A DNA stretch of 64,000 bases from Taenia hydatigena (GCA_036345935.2 JADWOT020000009.1:12179769-12243768), one strand, 5' to 3'; shown: positions 11,001 through 24,600, counted from the first letter of the stretch. Notes: generated from the letters alone by a model not told the origin. Numbers and translations are program-made.

Positions 11001-11540
11001 TCAGTCAAGGAGGAAACTACAGGGGCGTCCCTCTAGCTTGCCGGACTCGCATAAATGGGATAGAACCATGGAAGGATAAGCAGGATAAGGAATAGTGCTG
11101 CTCACCTGCTTTTGTGATACGGGGTGGAGGAGTCCACCGCGGACGTGCGGAATTCGGTCGGCGGTGGAACATGCGAGCGACGAAGTCAGGAGATGTTCCT
11201 GACGTTTCCTAGTTGCTGCATCGACCAGCTGGCTGAGATCGCTGGTCTTCATGGCCTGGAGTTTCGCGGCGATGTACGGGGGACAGACACCGGCTTTGAA
11301 TTGGACAGCCACCCATCTTTTCACCTTGTTAGATGGGCAGCCTCTGAAAGCCCGTTCGGCGAGGATTTGCAGTGCTCCTGCGTAGTCCTCGTCGTTTTCG
11401 TCCGCTTTTTGGTCACTGTGAAAGTCCTCCCTGCGGAAGAGCGTGCAGGATCAGCGGAATCCTCTGCCGCTGAAGGTACAAGTGGATGTTAAACCTAACG
11501 GTTTTCATTCGACCCTCGAAATTCATTCCTTCCTTCAAAA
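11001..11540 (-). pseudogene. gag: Gypsy gag and start of protease, broken
   Basis: The frame 11001-11324 reads as the late capsid part of a Gypsy Gag (KRWVAVQFKAGV, then YIAAKLQAMKTSDLSQLVDA). It runs directly into the start of the retropepsin domain, PCSFLLD followed by a stop and GAAKSLVN. The aspartic protease triad D-T/S-G is therefore interrupted by TGA at 11001-11003. The N-terminal Gag (from about 11,540) is in another frame, and no CCHC zinc knuckle is seen. Gag packages the element RNA in intact copies; this one cannot. Confidence 0.7.
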
Positions 11541-11569
11541 TGGGGAAGGTTCGCCAACGCTGCCACCAG

Positions 11570-11793
11570 TGTATAGGGACCCTTCTCTCTTCCAGTCGCA
11601 CTTGTTAGTAGAAGTCGGAGTATGTTTCAGCATCTTTTTTGTGAGGAGGAAAGTATAGAGCGAGGCAATATAGGGAATTCAGGCCGGGGAAGAGTCACGC
11701 TCCTGCGAGTCTCCACGCCGCTTCGCCACGAGGTTCGAATTGTTCTCCAGCCTCTGGCCTACAAAGCACATTTAAAGAATATGAGTGTTACAG
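11570..11793 (-). repeat. Gypsy 5' LTR
   Basis: 224 bases and the partner of 7565-7787. Its inner end (plus-strand tgtatagggac) is followed in element sense by the primer-binding site TGGTGGCAGCG at about 11551-11568. Confidence 0.85.
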
Positions 11794-12780
11794 ATATGCT
11801 GTTTGTAGTGTCTCGAGTCTCTCTCTTTTATGTACTTATAAGAAGTGTCAGCGACTAAGTACACTTCAGCACTCACGCTTCAACTTCGCCTATTCGGTGT
11901 CCCACGTCTATCACAAAGCGCTAGCATAGCCATCGTAGTTACATCGAATTGCTGACCTCGTAAGAATTGAGTCGAACTGGACTTAGGGCAATACAGCCAT
12001 TACAATGCTTCCTCACACAGGCAGTGGAGCTCCCTTATAGCATAGGCACAGACGGCAGACATTCGCTGTAACTTTACTACTGCACTGTTGTTTTGTAGAA
12101 AAGCTAGATTCGTTGCTAACTGTAAGTCCTCTGCTCTATCGCTACTCATCACTCACATCCACACTTTCAATTTTCTTTGTGGAATATTGCAGCCGACACA
12201 GTAATTGGCTTGTGGCACACATTGAGGAATGTTAGAGGGAGCAAATACAGGTATAAAGCTCAATACCTACCTCAGGGAAGGAAGAATTTGAAAACCGTGA
12301 TTGTGGCGAAGAAGAGCGAAGGGGTAGATGAGGTGTCACTCGGTCAAGCGGTGTCGCTTCCAGTGGTTAGAGACGCCTCAGTAAATCTGATCAGCACTTA
12401 ATTTAACGTTTGATCCTGTCTTGTACCATGGAAAGCAACCCCCAGTGCACCTCGATACACATCGTGGGATGGCATACCGGGTGATCAAATGCTCAATTGT
12501 TAGGAGAGTCGACTCGATATGCGTGAAATGTAGGTGTCTAAACTATGCATACCGAAAAAGCTGCCTCGCATTAACAGGAAAATACATTCGCAATCGTTTT
12601 CGGACAGTCACTTGACAGGCCACAGAGCTGGATTAATTGAAACACCACGCAAGGAAGGTGTTGTGCTCGCATGGTAGCAGTGCGCACCTCAGTGTGTGTA
12701 GGGATGCGTGTGATGGACCAAGTAATTTGTCTACGAAATGGTTACCATCCACCGCAATGCAAGGATGATGAGAGAGACAA
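11794..12780. other. Spacer after Gypsy, nothing recognised
   Basis: Short open frames only (12177-12401 and 12421-12615, +), without splice or family support. Confidence 0.4.
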
Positions 12781-12784
12781 AGCG

Positions 12785-13105
12785 AAGCGATATGGCGTAT
12801 AATCCCTTAGCCGCTTTTGACTCTTGCAATATGCGCTCGTTGTATTATTGTCGTTGGACTCTTATGTGATAAGCATAAATGTTGGGATGCGAGGCCTGAC
12901 AATCGTCTTTCTGCCCGCTAAGCTGAGCTTTAGAAGGGCGAAATTGGGGCAGGGTCTTAGCCATATAACAGATGACCACCCTGCCCATTAACCATGTCAT
13001 CTGCTGGCCCAACTTTGACCATTAATTAAACTCACGGCTTAAATGATGGCAGTTGCTTTGAGTTAAAAAGTACTCCTCATTTTGACTAGAATACGTCAAC
13101 TCTAA
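12785..13105 (-). repeat. Dispersed repeat, copy 2 (inverted pair)
   Basis: Reverse complement of 5150-5446, diverged by scattered substitutions and small indels. It lies about 7.3 kb from copy 1 and in the opposite direction. Confidence 0.75.
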
Positions 13106-13149
13106 GTGGTGGTGGAAATGAATGTTGCATGGCATTACTTGAGTGAATA

Positions 13150-13560
13150 ATTGGGAGAGAGGAAGGAAGGGAGGAAGGCTGAAAAAGGAATGGTAAAAGT
13201 TTGAAAGATTAAATGGAAAATGCGAAATAGGGAGGGATGGAGGGAGGGAGTAAATGAAGTAGTGAGGAAGTAGAATGGAATGATAAGGTGCTTGAGGAGA
13301 AAGAAATAAGTAAGGAATAATGTTTGAGAAATAGAGGTGACGTAGAGAAGGGAGCCTACTAGCTTCCCCCATAAGTAGTTGTGATAGTAGTGTTGGAATA
13401 TCTAATGGGTGTGTGGGTAATGGGTGGGCTGGAAGGAGAGAAGGTGCCGAAAATTGGAGGGAACGAAGAAACCTGGTAGAAGGAAGTGTGTAAGTAAAGA
13501 GAAAAGAGGTGCGAAATGGAAAGAGGAAGGAGCAATGAGAGAGGAGTGGTGGAACTGTGC
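13150..13560. repeat. Purine-rich (GGAAG/GAGGGA) tract
   Basis: Strong G/A bias on the plus strand, with runs such as gggaaggaagggaggaagg. The 194-residue open frame on the other strand (13022-13606) is rich in S, F, P and L only because of this bias. Confidence 0.7.
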
Positions 13561-13606
13561 ACAGAATGCACGAATAGAGGGTACGCGGACACTCAAAATT
13601 GTGCAT

Positions 13607-16600
13607 CTAATATGCTTTTATTAGTGCGCACCAATCCGCAAATGACTCATGATTATAAGAATATGGGGGGCTATCAAGCCTTCCGTGACCGTCAACAGTT
13701 CCAATTTTGCTCAGTTTCCTTTCCACCCAACTGCTATAATAGTACCGTAGCTAGAGACGTTCGGTTTTAAAATGTGCACATACACTGCACAAACACGTCT
13801 ATTTACAAGCTCAAGGGATAAAGTGACAAGCAATTAAGCCTTGATGATGAAGCGTTCGACACCGGATGCAGAAGGATCTGTTTAGGTGCATCCAAGTTTT
13901 CCTCCGTGATTCTGCGTTATTCGTGGAAGGGAAGCCCAAAAATGTGATGATAGCGTCGATGTCGATGGCAAATTAGCCGTTTTGAGCTCTGCTTCTTCCT
14001 TCTTCGACGCTGGCGTCTCAACAAACCTTCATCCTTCTCTTCCTCATTTCCTACATTCCTTTTTCCCCGGACCATCACAGTGAAGTAAACTATCATCGTT
14101 TCTTGGAGATGCGTAGTAAATAATAAAATGCATTTGATAAAAGTTCAAGCTGCCAACCCATAGTACAGTCAGGGAATGCCACAATAGTTCGAATGATTTT
14201 GCTTAGCTGTACTACATACCTAAAGGATTTTTGAAGCAATTCAGAGGTGGTGAGAACTAAAAGGAAATGCTGAGATGCTTCTTCTGCTTAGGCTAGGATT
14301 CTAATTGGCACCGACACACTGCACCATGAGTCAGCAAAGTAGAAGTAACCAAGGTAGTGCTATGCGCAGTGGTTGCATACTGTGCTAGATGGACGAAGTG
14401 ATGCCAACAGCGATGACGTAGGCGCGTGTGTGATATTGCATCTCTCCCACGTGAGGCATTCTTCCTGCAAAGCATTCTGTGCAGTGGAGGCGTACACCTG
14501 AACCTGCATTTCGTTAGACTGCAGCAGGATAAGATGGAGCATGATTATGGGAGAAGGTTGCATGAGGCCCCAACGCTATGGCTGAGTAGCAGAGCACACA
14601 CCGTATTGAGTCAGAATTAAACTGATGCCTACTCACATATATGGGCTCTGATGGTGTGAGTGAGAAGTGAATCAAAGTTTGCAAACATAATAAAACAAAT
14701 TTGGCATGCATTGTGGTTGCAGACTGGTTTGAGATTCGAATAAAGTGCTTTTGTTACTGTTGACACACATGAATAATAAATGTCAAATTGATCCTTTAAT
14801 GCCCTTCACCCCTTGGTGTTGTAGGACCACATCAAGGGATCCGCGACACACTGAGCGAATCCGACAATGCTTACGTATGTTTGCTGAAACATGCCGAAAT
14901 ATGCGGACTGAGACACTGAAGTCGTATGGTGTGCGGAAAGTAGTGCTTGTGCATGCAGTACGCTTGATGTAAAGCGAGGCCACTGACTGCGTCTGTCCTC
15001 ATCTCTGCGTGTAATTTAAATATAGAGAGGTGATGGTCGTATCTTTGACTAAAGCTTATCGAACTGTGCCAGCTTTCTTGATTTGCCTTCCAATTTTAAA
15101 GCCACTTCTCCTACTCGCTCCTACTTTGAGAAGTGTGCAAGTTATTTGTCTGAGAGACTATTCAAAGCACCTGGTGTCTTGGATGACTCTCACCTAACAT
15201 ACTTGAACACCTCACTGCTGGATGACATACGGGCATTAAGTAGGAGACCGATGAGTTGTGGAAGAAACCCACTGAGGAATGCATTTGAATAAAGATGTAT
15301 AGTCAAGTCCATCAAGGCGCAACAGCATTCACCTGATAACAACGCCTTCAAGCTGTATTTCAATGCTAGTCCCAACAACTTAACACACTCGACAATTTCA
15401 TTCAAAGCACTAGGCGTCCACAAATTAAAAGGCAAAACCATTGCACACGGCCCTCCCTCCCTTCCGCCCTCCCTCCCTTTCTCCACCTTAATCACTTAAG
15501 AGGACAAACTCAAGACTAACGACAAAAGAGCGCGGGTCAACTGCTTCTTCCCAAAAACAAGACCCAAGACAGCAAGTGACACGATCTGTTCCAAAACAAC
15601 CAAATCAACTGCCTCACTCAACGGCACGAGCAGCCCACGAAGGCATAAAATCAGACAGGATCAGTGGCAGTCGACGCAGCACAGTAATACAAACGCTCGC
15701 TTTAGATTCTCTACACATGCATGAATAATAAATTCAAATAGACCCTGCGATTCCCTCACCTATTTGGCGCTATATGAGCGTCCCGACGCACTAAGCAGAT
15801 AGGCAGATGTTGGAATGTAGAGTGGGCAAATAGATAGTATAGCCTATAAGCACGCTTTACTTTCATTGTGTTTTAGTTTTTAAGCATTATTTACCAATTC
15901 CCTAAAATATTGCATTAATCTTTGCTTTACCATACCACATTTGGTGCACATCCGAGTAATGCTAATGAGTAGAATTGAAGTGACGGAAATTTTAACCTTA
16001 CGAGACGTAGCAATGGAAGTGGTTTCAATGTGTTAAACGGATGGAAATGCATTGAAGTGTAGATTGATTAAATGCACATAAGCGACTTGTTGATTGGCTG
16101 ATGGAAAGGCGTGATCTGTACACAGATGCATAAATAGGATGGAGGGTCGGCAGGGTCTGCCGCGCTGTGGTTGCGTGAGACGCGTCTCTGCATTCGTCTG
16201 CAAGGACGCCTGAGAGCGTGTGTAGGGTGTTTTGGAAATCGTGATCCGCGGCGCCGTCATGTACACTGGGCATGCGACGCTCGAGGATGTCATGGTTAGG
16301 ACTGTGAACCACGTCCTTAAGCATCAGTGTCTTACTCTCTGCGGCTTCGGCCTTTGTAGCAATTTCAGTGCTGTCTGTCTCGGGACAAATCTAAACCGAT
16401 CATAGCTTATGCATCGAGAAGACTGATGGCACCCAGCATTGGCCTGATTCTGCTTTCCCAAAGAATCGTGACACCAATACTTTCATCAAGGTCCTTGTTG
16501 AGTTAACCGATTTGGGTTGGTGAGTAAAAGTCATTTGCATCAGGCCACGAAACCTCGTATCACCCTACATCAACAAATTTCTCTGTGGCTGAGAGTACGA

Positions 16601-19600
16601 ATGAAGGCTGCTTCTCAGTTCTTATTGTTCAAATCACTAGGTATTTTAAGAATACCACCGAATTTTCATTGCGATGAGGACCAATAGATGTGGTGGTTAT
16701 GGTTTTTGTGACGATGGATCTGGAGACTCGTATCAAGGTTGAGTTGCAAAGTAAACGATTGAGAAAGGAGGCAAGAAGAAACGAGACACAGGATGCGATC
16801 ATCCGAAGTGTTTGATGTAGTCTGGTATGTGGCCAGTCTTGTCTGCAGCAAGCGAATAGCAGTAAACTAAGTGTAGGGCCACTGGTATGACATTGTAGAA
16901 GACATACGCGAGAGGCGAAGATGAGGATGTTAAAATAAACAAGTAAGGGCTGGAGTTGAAACGAGATCTGACCACAATAAAATACAATGAGACGCACCTG
17001 CCTATTCGCTTTGTTAGAGGGATTGAAGAAATTGAATCCTATGCGGATTCGTGGTGCATGGCTTAAGCGACAGCGCCATGGAAGTGGTGAAAAGAGCAAT
17101 GCCCGAAGAGTAAGACGGTTGCAGGAATGGCGCTGAGCTGGCCAAGTGATCCTACGTGTGTATCTCGTTTTCATGCATAAACGAGACAAACTGGGAAAGC
17201 CTAATTTGAGATCTGTGCCCTCCTAGTCAAGTTTAATTGGCGAACGAAATGGTAGTGTAGTGTAATCAAGCCTGGCTTACTCAGGCTAGCCTTTTCATAG
17301 GCTTACTGTAGCGCTTTTGAAATAGACCAGCAACGCTCAGCAAGTGGTTTTGATGCCATAAGTAAGCCGATAGTTTCGTGTTTGTAAAATCACTGTGACA
17401 GAGGTATAGGTAGGAGAGAGAACTGGCGATTTACTTCATAAGATTTCAATGTAATGGGTAATTTTATGTTCTTGGTAGTTCTTCTTATTCTATGTCTGCG
17501 CATAACGTTGACCGTTATGAAAAAGATTTGAGAAGGTGTGCTTCGAATTCTCTGATGAGAGCAAACGACAATGGTAGAGCATTTAAAGGGTACATGTGCT
17601 GAAAGTTGAGAAGGAAAGAAATGGAAGAAACGGTAAGGAAAAAGGATACAAAGTTATATTTAGCGTCGGCTGACGCAAAGCTCTGCAAGCACTGAAGTAA
17701 GCTTTAAGTAACTAAGTAAAGTGGCTTTGCGACGCTGACTGTGCGGCTGTGAACAGTTAGATTTAAAGCATGAAGAGAAGGCCAACATTAGAGCACTTTT
17801 ACCACAAATCACATCGGGCGACTGCGATCGCAGTGTGGATGGAATTTGAGAACACTCACTTTGTGGTAAAGGAGGCTTTGTCCATGCTGCAGACAGGAAG
17901 CATTGACTCGTCAAAAATGTGAAAACTTTTTCACAGATATTTTTACCTTCTTCCAACTCTACAACCTTGGCGGATGAAATGAAACCCTATCCAATTTGAC
18001 GAGTTGCCGGAATCTGTGATAGTGAGCTTCATGGGGCTCTACAACAGACACCCTCAGGCTACCTTTCCAGCATTACAACTAAAGACTAGATTTGCGTACA
18101 ACTGTATCAAGAGACTGCGTAGGGTGCTAAAAATGCCTTTTAACTTTCGATGTCATTACTCGCACATAAAGCGAAACTATGGAAGCTAAACAACTGCTAT
18201 TTAACCTGAGTCCACATTTACAAGCATATAACAGAGGCTATTGACATAGTTTTGACAACTGGCACACTCTCAGGCCGATAGAATTAAATCGACTGCCTAT
18301 TCTATAGTTAACATGACATTGCCTGTCATTTGCCTTGATTTCTTGGCTAAACCATAAGAGGCGCAGCCATCCAAACCCAACCAAACCTCATAGCACATCT
18401 GTTTTTATTAAGTAATTAATCGTGAGAAAGACAAGACAGTTCATTAAAGGAGGAATGTAGTCTATACTGCCATCAAAGGGAGTACTGACATAACTATAGC
18501 AAAGTGGTTTTAGCGCAAAGAACACAACCAAGTGGTTTGGTAATCAGCAAATGTGCAACTCAGCCTATAAGCTTTGCATCGCTGTAATATGATGGGTGGT
18601 GTTGATGAGACGATCAGTAGACCCGTTTAACGAAAAAGCGTGCATTCAATGGGTGAATGATGTGTTTACACGTGTCCCCAACGAGTTCAAGCAAAAAGCC
18701 GGTGTGACTGTTTGTATATCGTATGTCATCGTCCAGATGATTCCTAGGCCCTAATAAATTAATATCCGTGGTGTTAGGCATTCCGTCCTTCCATCTTCAC
18801 TTTATGAAAACCATTGTTGTCGTTGGTAGTGTGCGTAGTCGACTAGAACATTTTCGTTTGTTGCTACTATGCTCGCCCCCACAGTACAGTTGTGGGAGTG
18901 AGTGCAGTACTTTGAAAAGAAAGTCGATTCTATCTACCCATTTGATCAAAAGCTGTCCCTTGACTGTAAAGTGATTACCTTACAATTCTGATTTTTCAGA
19001 TGATGAGTGTGTGAGTTTGTCCCACCACCATCCACTGCGGGTCAAATTTTCTACCCATTCTATTACAGTAGCAATTATTCTGCCTCTCAACCTTTCAATG
19101 CACAACAGGGCACCTTCGAGGTGAAATCAATGCGCATATGTGAATCGTAAACTCTCCAACCATGCAATTACGGATACGTTGAACAGAAAGTCGAGGGAAT
19201 CATTTCTTATTGCCCTACACCATAGTGGATGGGAGCTTACCTTTCCATGCGTGAGAAATGTGGACGGCGTCAGGGTGGAATTTTGAGACAAGGCTTTCGT
19301 CTAAATGTAAACCCGCTGTCTACATAACACGCAAAATTGCTATTTTAGCACCTTGTATTAACAACCGACTCTACTCCAGACTGTAAAACTTGGTAATGGC
19401 TACTCTCTGGCTTAAGGGAACAAGTCATATTTACTCTCGCCTGATTTTGCTCACTGGGTTCCAGCTAGACTGCTAAGCAGCTTCGCAACATGATAGAGAG
19501 GATATGCAACATCACCGATTCGTGATTTATTTAAGTCATGTTTTTTACGACGATGTTGTCCTAAATAGGCGTGACACATTGTAGTGGTATGTGGTCAAGT

Positions 19601-21227
19601 GCTTTGTTGCGAGTTTGTCTGGTGCCCTCATTTGGTTGCAGAACATACTCTGGGATGTTGGTGACTGCTACTTTGGCGTCCAGAAAAAGATGGCGTAAGG
19701 TGTTTTCGTCGTACGACCTGCAAGCAACTTGGACGGTGAGACGCCTGTTAATGTAGGGGCGGTAAATTAACTGAGGTGCAAGAGGTCGACTTTGACATAA
19801 ATCCTAGTCTACCGGTTGTGCGTCCTCAATGGAAGCCTTCAGCAGCTAAATTTGAGTGCAAACCATCCCTTCCATTTGTCCTTCGCCTTGCATTCGCTTG
19901 CCTTTCCCGCAGCCCTTGTAATGGTATGCAATGATTCTAAAGACAATTACGCCACCCACATGAAACATGTCCCTATTCTTACCGAAACGATTCCCATGCC
20001 TAGACATCCTCGTCAAGGCCCACCTACCTTCACAACTATGACTGATGACATGGACTGAGAATTCAATAATGCGCAGATTGCTGTGGAAGAGATGAGCAAT
20101 GATTGTACGAAAACCTAAATGATTGCGTTAGCTAGTCCCGCTAGTAGTTTGGCAGGCTTTAGATTAAAGCTAATGTGCGCATGGGTAAAAAGTTCATAAA
20201 ACCTAATGGAATCTAGCAGGTTCAGCAGAAATCAAAAGCGACTAGCCTTCCTTTGAACTCGCGCAAATAAGTTACTTCTATAGTTCCCAAAATCACTGGT
20301 TGCACCAGTGATCCTGGATTACTAGATGTTTAGGACATTTAGCACATTTGCATTATGATAAATCTCTATCCAGAAGGCACTGCATTTCTATTTGCCACAC
20401 CAGCTTGACCACCTTGCTTAACAAGGTTATTTTCTTGATTGTCGTTCGATGAGAGGACATTAGGAGACTCTCGGTTGTTAGCGCTGTGCTCCTCAACTAC
20501 TGTTCAAATGACTCGTACAAAGGTTAGCATGCGATTGCTTTGTAGGACAGAGTAGTCTCCAGCTCTAGATATTCATACTATCGTGCAACCAATCAGCCGA
20601 TCAACTTGATCCTATTTCCTCGAAGGCCCCGAAAAATGGTGCATTACTCAGTCAAATATGTTCAACATAGATGCTTTTCAAGCAAGCCAATATTCACGTG
20701 AATGCCGAATTCGAGTGAAGATTGTAAATGTACGTAATGAATTCTTTGTCTGTTGACTGATTGGCAAAATTTGTCCATGCGCACTTCATTTATGACATGA
20801 GAGCATTGATGGGAATGATATCGGCTTTGTGATATGCAAGACTACACGAATTGTGGTGTTCATCGGCACAAACTATGCAGTCCTTGCTAGTAGGAAGACC
20901 ATCTGATGGTGCTACTGGCATAACACGGAAGTGGCATGATATGGCTTTGCCTTAAAATTATTGCCGGGGACGTAGAGACTAGTGGCTCGTCAAACCTGAC
21001 TAGAGGCTTACTCGAATAAAGGCGTGCCTCTAAACAAGGCGTCGTCTTCTCTAGATACCGCAAGCACCTATCCACGTGCGAACCAGAGGACAAGTGATTA
21101 ATTGGATACAAGGTGATGATTGCACTCCATAAATTACGGTGCAACAGAGGAGGAAGTAAGGGCAAGAAGTAGGAGGGCATGAAACAACAAACCAGGTTCT
21201 TGAGCTAAAGAGAAGTCTCTCTTCAGC
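13607..21227. other. Long gene-poor region
   Basis: I find no exon chain or known domain. Open frames of up to 186 residues (16629-17189, -) lack family motifs and neighbouring splice logic. A weak direct repeat links about 14768-14860 and 15711-15810, sharing acacatg, tgaataataaat and tcaaat with a similar following order. The region may contain regulatory DNA or decayed transposons. Confidence 0.4.
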
Positions 21228-21233
21228 TTTATT
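21228..21233 (-). terminator. Poly(A) signal AATAAA (minus strand)
   Basis: TTTATT on the plus strand reads AATAAA about 195 bases after the stop codon of the polycystin-like gene. This supports a true 3' end there. Confidence 0.4.
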
Positions 21234-21428
21234 GACCGCACTGTGAGATGCTTGCAAGCGGAAATGTAGCATTTATCTATAGATAATGTGGCTGAAAGGT
21301 TGGAATCTTGGATGCTACAGAAGACCAATTATATTCGCGCCCAAGGAAAAGCACTCAATATAGCAAACATTAATTCTTGAACCAATGTCAAATGTCCTCA
21401 CTTTGCATCAGTGGTGCTTCCTCGCCGT

Positions 21429-21623
21429 TCATGTCTTCAGGAGTAGTGGCGATGCAACTGCAATGATGACCATGTATGCAGAAGTGTGGAATCGCATTGA
21501 GTGGCCCCACTGAAGAATGTACTTGAATTGAGCGGAATCAAGCATGGGAGTGATGCCTGCTGTGAAGGTAGTCAAGTGTGTGCACTCACAGAGAACCTCA
21601 TCCCGGTTGGGTGAAGGCACGAC
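21429..21623 (-). CDS. Terminal exon with GPS motif and single membrane segment
   Basis: Starts after a cag-like acceptor in phase 0 with VVPSPNRDEV, then the GPS core CECTHLT. Autocleavage in this family is between Leu and Thr. About 35 residues later comes a hydrophobic run, then LLLKT and TGA. No GT donor is available inside the run to continue into further membrane spans, and AATAAA follows within 200 bases. The product would be a polycystin-like ectodomain on one span, or the gene is 3'-truncated. Confidence 0.65.
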   Translation of the reverse strand, partial: VVPSPNRDEVLCECTHLTTFTAGITPMLDSAQFKYILQWGHSMRFHTSAYMVIIAVASPLLLKT

Positions 21624-24600
21624 CTTCGATGCATGAAAGGCAGAACAAATATCATCGTATTTCATTGTCTGGACTGGGTTGACATTCGTTTCAAAGCGCA
21701 CCCACAATCTCATACAACACATAGCGGAGGAGTTGCCTCCATCTTATTACGATGTGCGGCTTTGGAGGTTGATTGATTGATTGATTTATTGGTTGTGACC
21801 ATCAATAGTTGTTCCCAGACGCGCCACTTTCCAAATCAGTACAAGGGCTGTTAATCGCGAAGGTAGGTGATTGCGACTCTGCGTGCATGTGTGTGAGGTG
21901 TGCAGCAGTGCAACAAGTATTCACGAACAAAGAGATGCCATCGTAGCCTAAAATGCGCGTAAGAACAGGAGGCTGCAAGTACTGTTCCTACTGTGATGGG
22001 ATGCTTCGTGAGTCAGTACCGGGCCATTTCGACTTCTGTGTTCAAAGTCTCAAACACGATTGCACACCCCTATGCGCATGTGGCACGGCATCTCAATCGC
22101 GATCGTACATTTAGCCTTAGCAGCCATTTTCGCGAATCTTTGACCAAATTACCTAGTGTTTGACTTCTGCACACCTGATCAACACATGACACATGTCGTG
22201 ACGAAGTAGAGCGCGAGGTCAATTGCATCGCAGCGATGATTTGCAAATGCATCCACAAATATTGGCCACTACAGTGCGAGTACCAGGCGGGGCTTGCGCT
22301 CCTTGCTATTGTGGGAAATTTGGCTAATGCATATTTTCGGAGAGGTGACTTGTGCGGACAAATTCTTGCATTACGTTATTAGTGTTTCCTGGGTACTAAT
22401 ATAAGCTTTGAGTTATGGTGAAGAACAGAATCGAAAGGTGTTTTTGTCAACATACCTACAAATCAGCAACGATCCTCCTCAAAGCCATGTGATTTGATTC
22501 AATATGAGCAATTTGATGAGATTTAAATGCGAGAGAAGCTCACCTTACATCCGCTGTTACGCCACGCATCTTCGCCTGGCGTTATATAGACACACGAAGG
22601 CATCATAACCGACACATAAGCAGTCGTGTTAATCTGACCTCTGAATGGATATGGCATAGGTGGTGGATTGCTTTCGCCGTAGTGATTCAGTTCATTTGCT
22701 GAGAGCTGACGATGCCCAATGTAGAAGAGATTTAGTTTCTCTGCTCGCATTTTCAAGTGCTTCGTCCGCGCATCCGCCTCGGCTTTAAGCCTACCTAAGA
22801 CGTCTAGGTAGATGTACAGAGAGTAGACCAGTTGCTTTTTCCCGGCGTTGGACACGTTTTCTAGCCAAAGCGGCACAGTGGATTATTTTATGGTTTAATC
22901 AGCACTCGGAAGGAGGTGGCAACTCACTGCAAGCTGAGGTCGAGGATGGAAGCATAGCCCAGTAGAAGGAGCCGTGATTGTCCAGGACTTGCAGATTCGG
23001 TGGAATGGTGAAGCTAGGAGTCAAGAAGCAATAGCTCTTTGCAGCATCAGCCTCACAATGGAGCATGCTAGTGGTGTGAACGAAGTAACGCACCTCGCAA
23101 CCACCAAGTATTGTGGACAGGATGCGGTTTCAATGGGATGCAATTGAAAAACGAAATCAACTTCCGGTTGGTGAATCCCAAACCTGTGCATGATGAGAAG
23201 CTGATGAACCAATGTTCCATCTACAGCTACGATGGGTTCTGGTAGTTGCACTTGCTGGTCCCCAAACTCCGCATCACTGCTTGTGACGCCGCTTGCAGCT
23301 GTGTTCTATGCAGAAGACAGTAGCCATTTACGCGGTTTTTTGGAACTGTCACCATGTTCTTAAACAGTGGCATGAAGACTAACCTTTGTGAGTTCAAAAC
23401 GGAACGGAAGCTGGGTGTCGGACAAAGCGAGTGCCGTTCCTTTCGCGTAGAATGCTAGTGATGCAAAGCTGGATCGTGGATTATATAGGCCTTGGTTGAA
23501 GAAGGGGTAGATGTTTTCTGCAAAACGACTTGTCTACAAATTTGACAATAATGCATTAGGTGAATTGTGCAAATGCGATTTGTAGAGCAGAATAGGTGGT
23601 GATACCCACACGTATTACAACATCCTCGTGATTCCGCAAGTCTGTGTTGTTTGGAATGGCAATATTCCTTTCACCACAGGCTCCGCCATCATGGGAGAGA
23701 TTCCACGCCATTACACAACAGAAGCGAACAAAACCGCCTGCGCTGAAATCGGCATGGAACATGGAACTCCCAGGAACAAGCACTTCATGGAGGCTGCCTG
23801 CCAGTAGGCTATCTATCCTTGCCAGCACCTCAGTCAGTGATTTCGCCTAAAAAGCATTGGAAGCATACGTTTCTTTCAGGCACAGACAACCCCCAAATTA
23901 CTGAGGTGAGAGAATGAAGCAGTGAAGGAGAAGATAAATCTGATTCAATTAATAATATAAAATAAAAGTCACTGAACGAAAATAAATAAATAAATGGATG
24001 CAAGTGTCAAACATGGTCCTAATCCTTACTTTAATAAATCGAATGCAAGCAGAAATGACTCACCGACAGCCTTTGCACTTCTCGTATGTGCTTCAAAATC
24101 AATGCGTCGATGGAATCCACAGCTGAAAATAGAAGTGACATCACCTAACTGCCACAGATTTAGCAAGAGCTGCAGTCGTAGTGGTATTGCATGAAGTACT
24201 GCTTCCCTTTGCGCACGGTTTAACCAATGCACACCTAACTCGGTCGATTTGTGCACCGTTAATCGGGGTGACAAACACTAGAATAAGCATATACTACGAT
24301 GCCCAAGGGTCCACAGGATATTTGAGTTGGCCATCCGACTTCTATGCGCACTAAGGCGCGTAAGATGAAAATAGATGCAGCGACGTCAACTTACGATCTG
24401 CATCAATGCCTGTGTCGTAGTCAAGTTTTTGTGGCTGGAAGCGTTTGAGTGAGGGAGTGGGATTGTCATGTTGGTAGCGCATTCCCTATGATAAGGCATC
24501 AGTTTTGTTTGGCAAAGTACCTCAAGAAGATAGACACCGATGTTAGTGAATCTGCGGACCAGATTGAAGACGTTCTGATATGAAGAGTCACTTAGCAGTT

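Larger units (their letters stand above)
7565..11793 (-). mobile_element. Degenerate Gypsy LTR retrotransposon
   Basis: A 4.23-kb element on the minus strand with LTRs at 11570-11793 (5') and 7565-7787 (3'). Both start TGTAA and end CA on the coding strand. The order gag, protease, RT, RNase H, integrase is that of Gypsy (Ty3-type) elements. A primer-binding site (TGGTGGCAGCG) follows the 5' LTR after one base. A purine-rich stretch (AAAAGACGAGGGGG) precedes the 3' LTR. The LTRs differ at many sites, by eye about a quarter of positions in the better-aligned half, so the insertion is old. Stops, frame breaks and an altered RT active site show it cannot move by itself. No matching target duplication is visible. 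Confidence 0.93.

Noticed and set aside
13022..13606. 194-residue open frame on the minus strand
   Set aside because: It lies over a purine tract; its S/F/P/L bias is a composition artefact, and no domain or splice context is visible.
16629..17189. 186-residue open frame on the minus strand
   Set aside because: No motif, unusual His/Cys/Arg-rich composition, no neighbours in phase. A frame this long can occur by chance in 64 kb.
21769..21790. GATT repeat, also near 27,960
   Set aside because: Only about four to five units; ordinary simple sequence.
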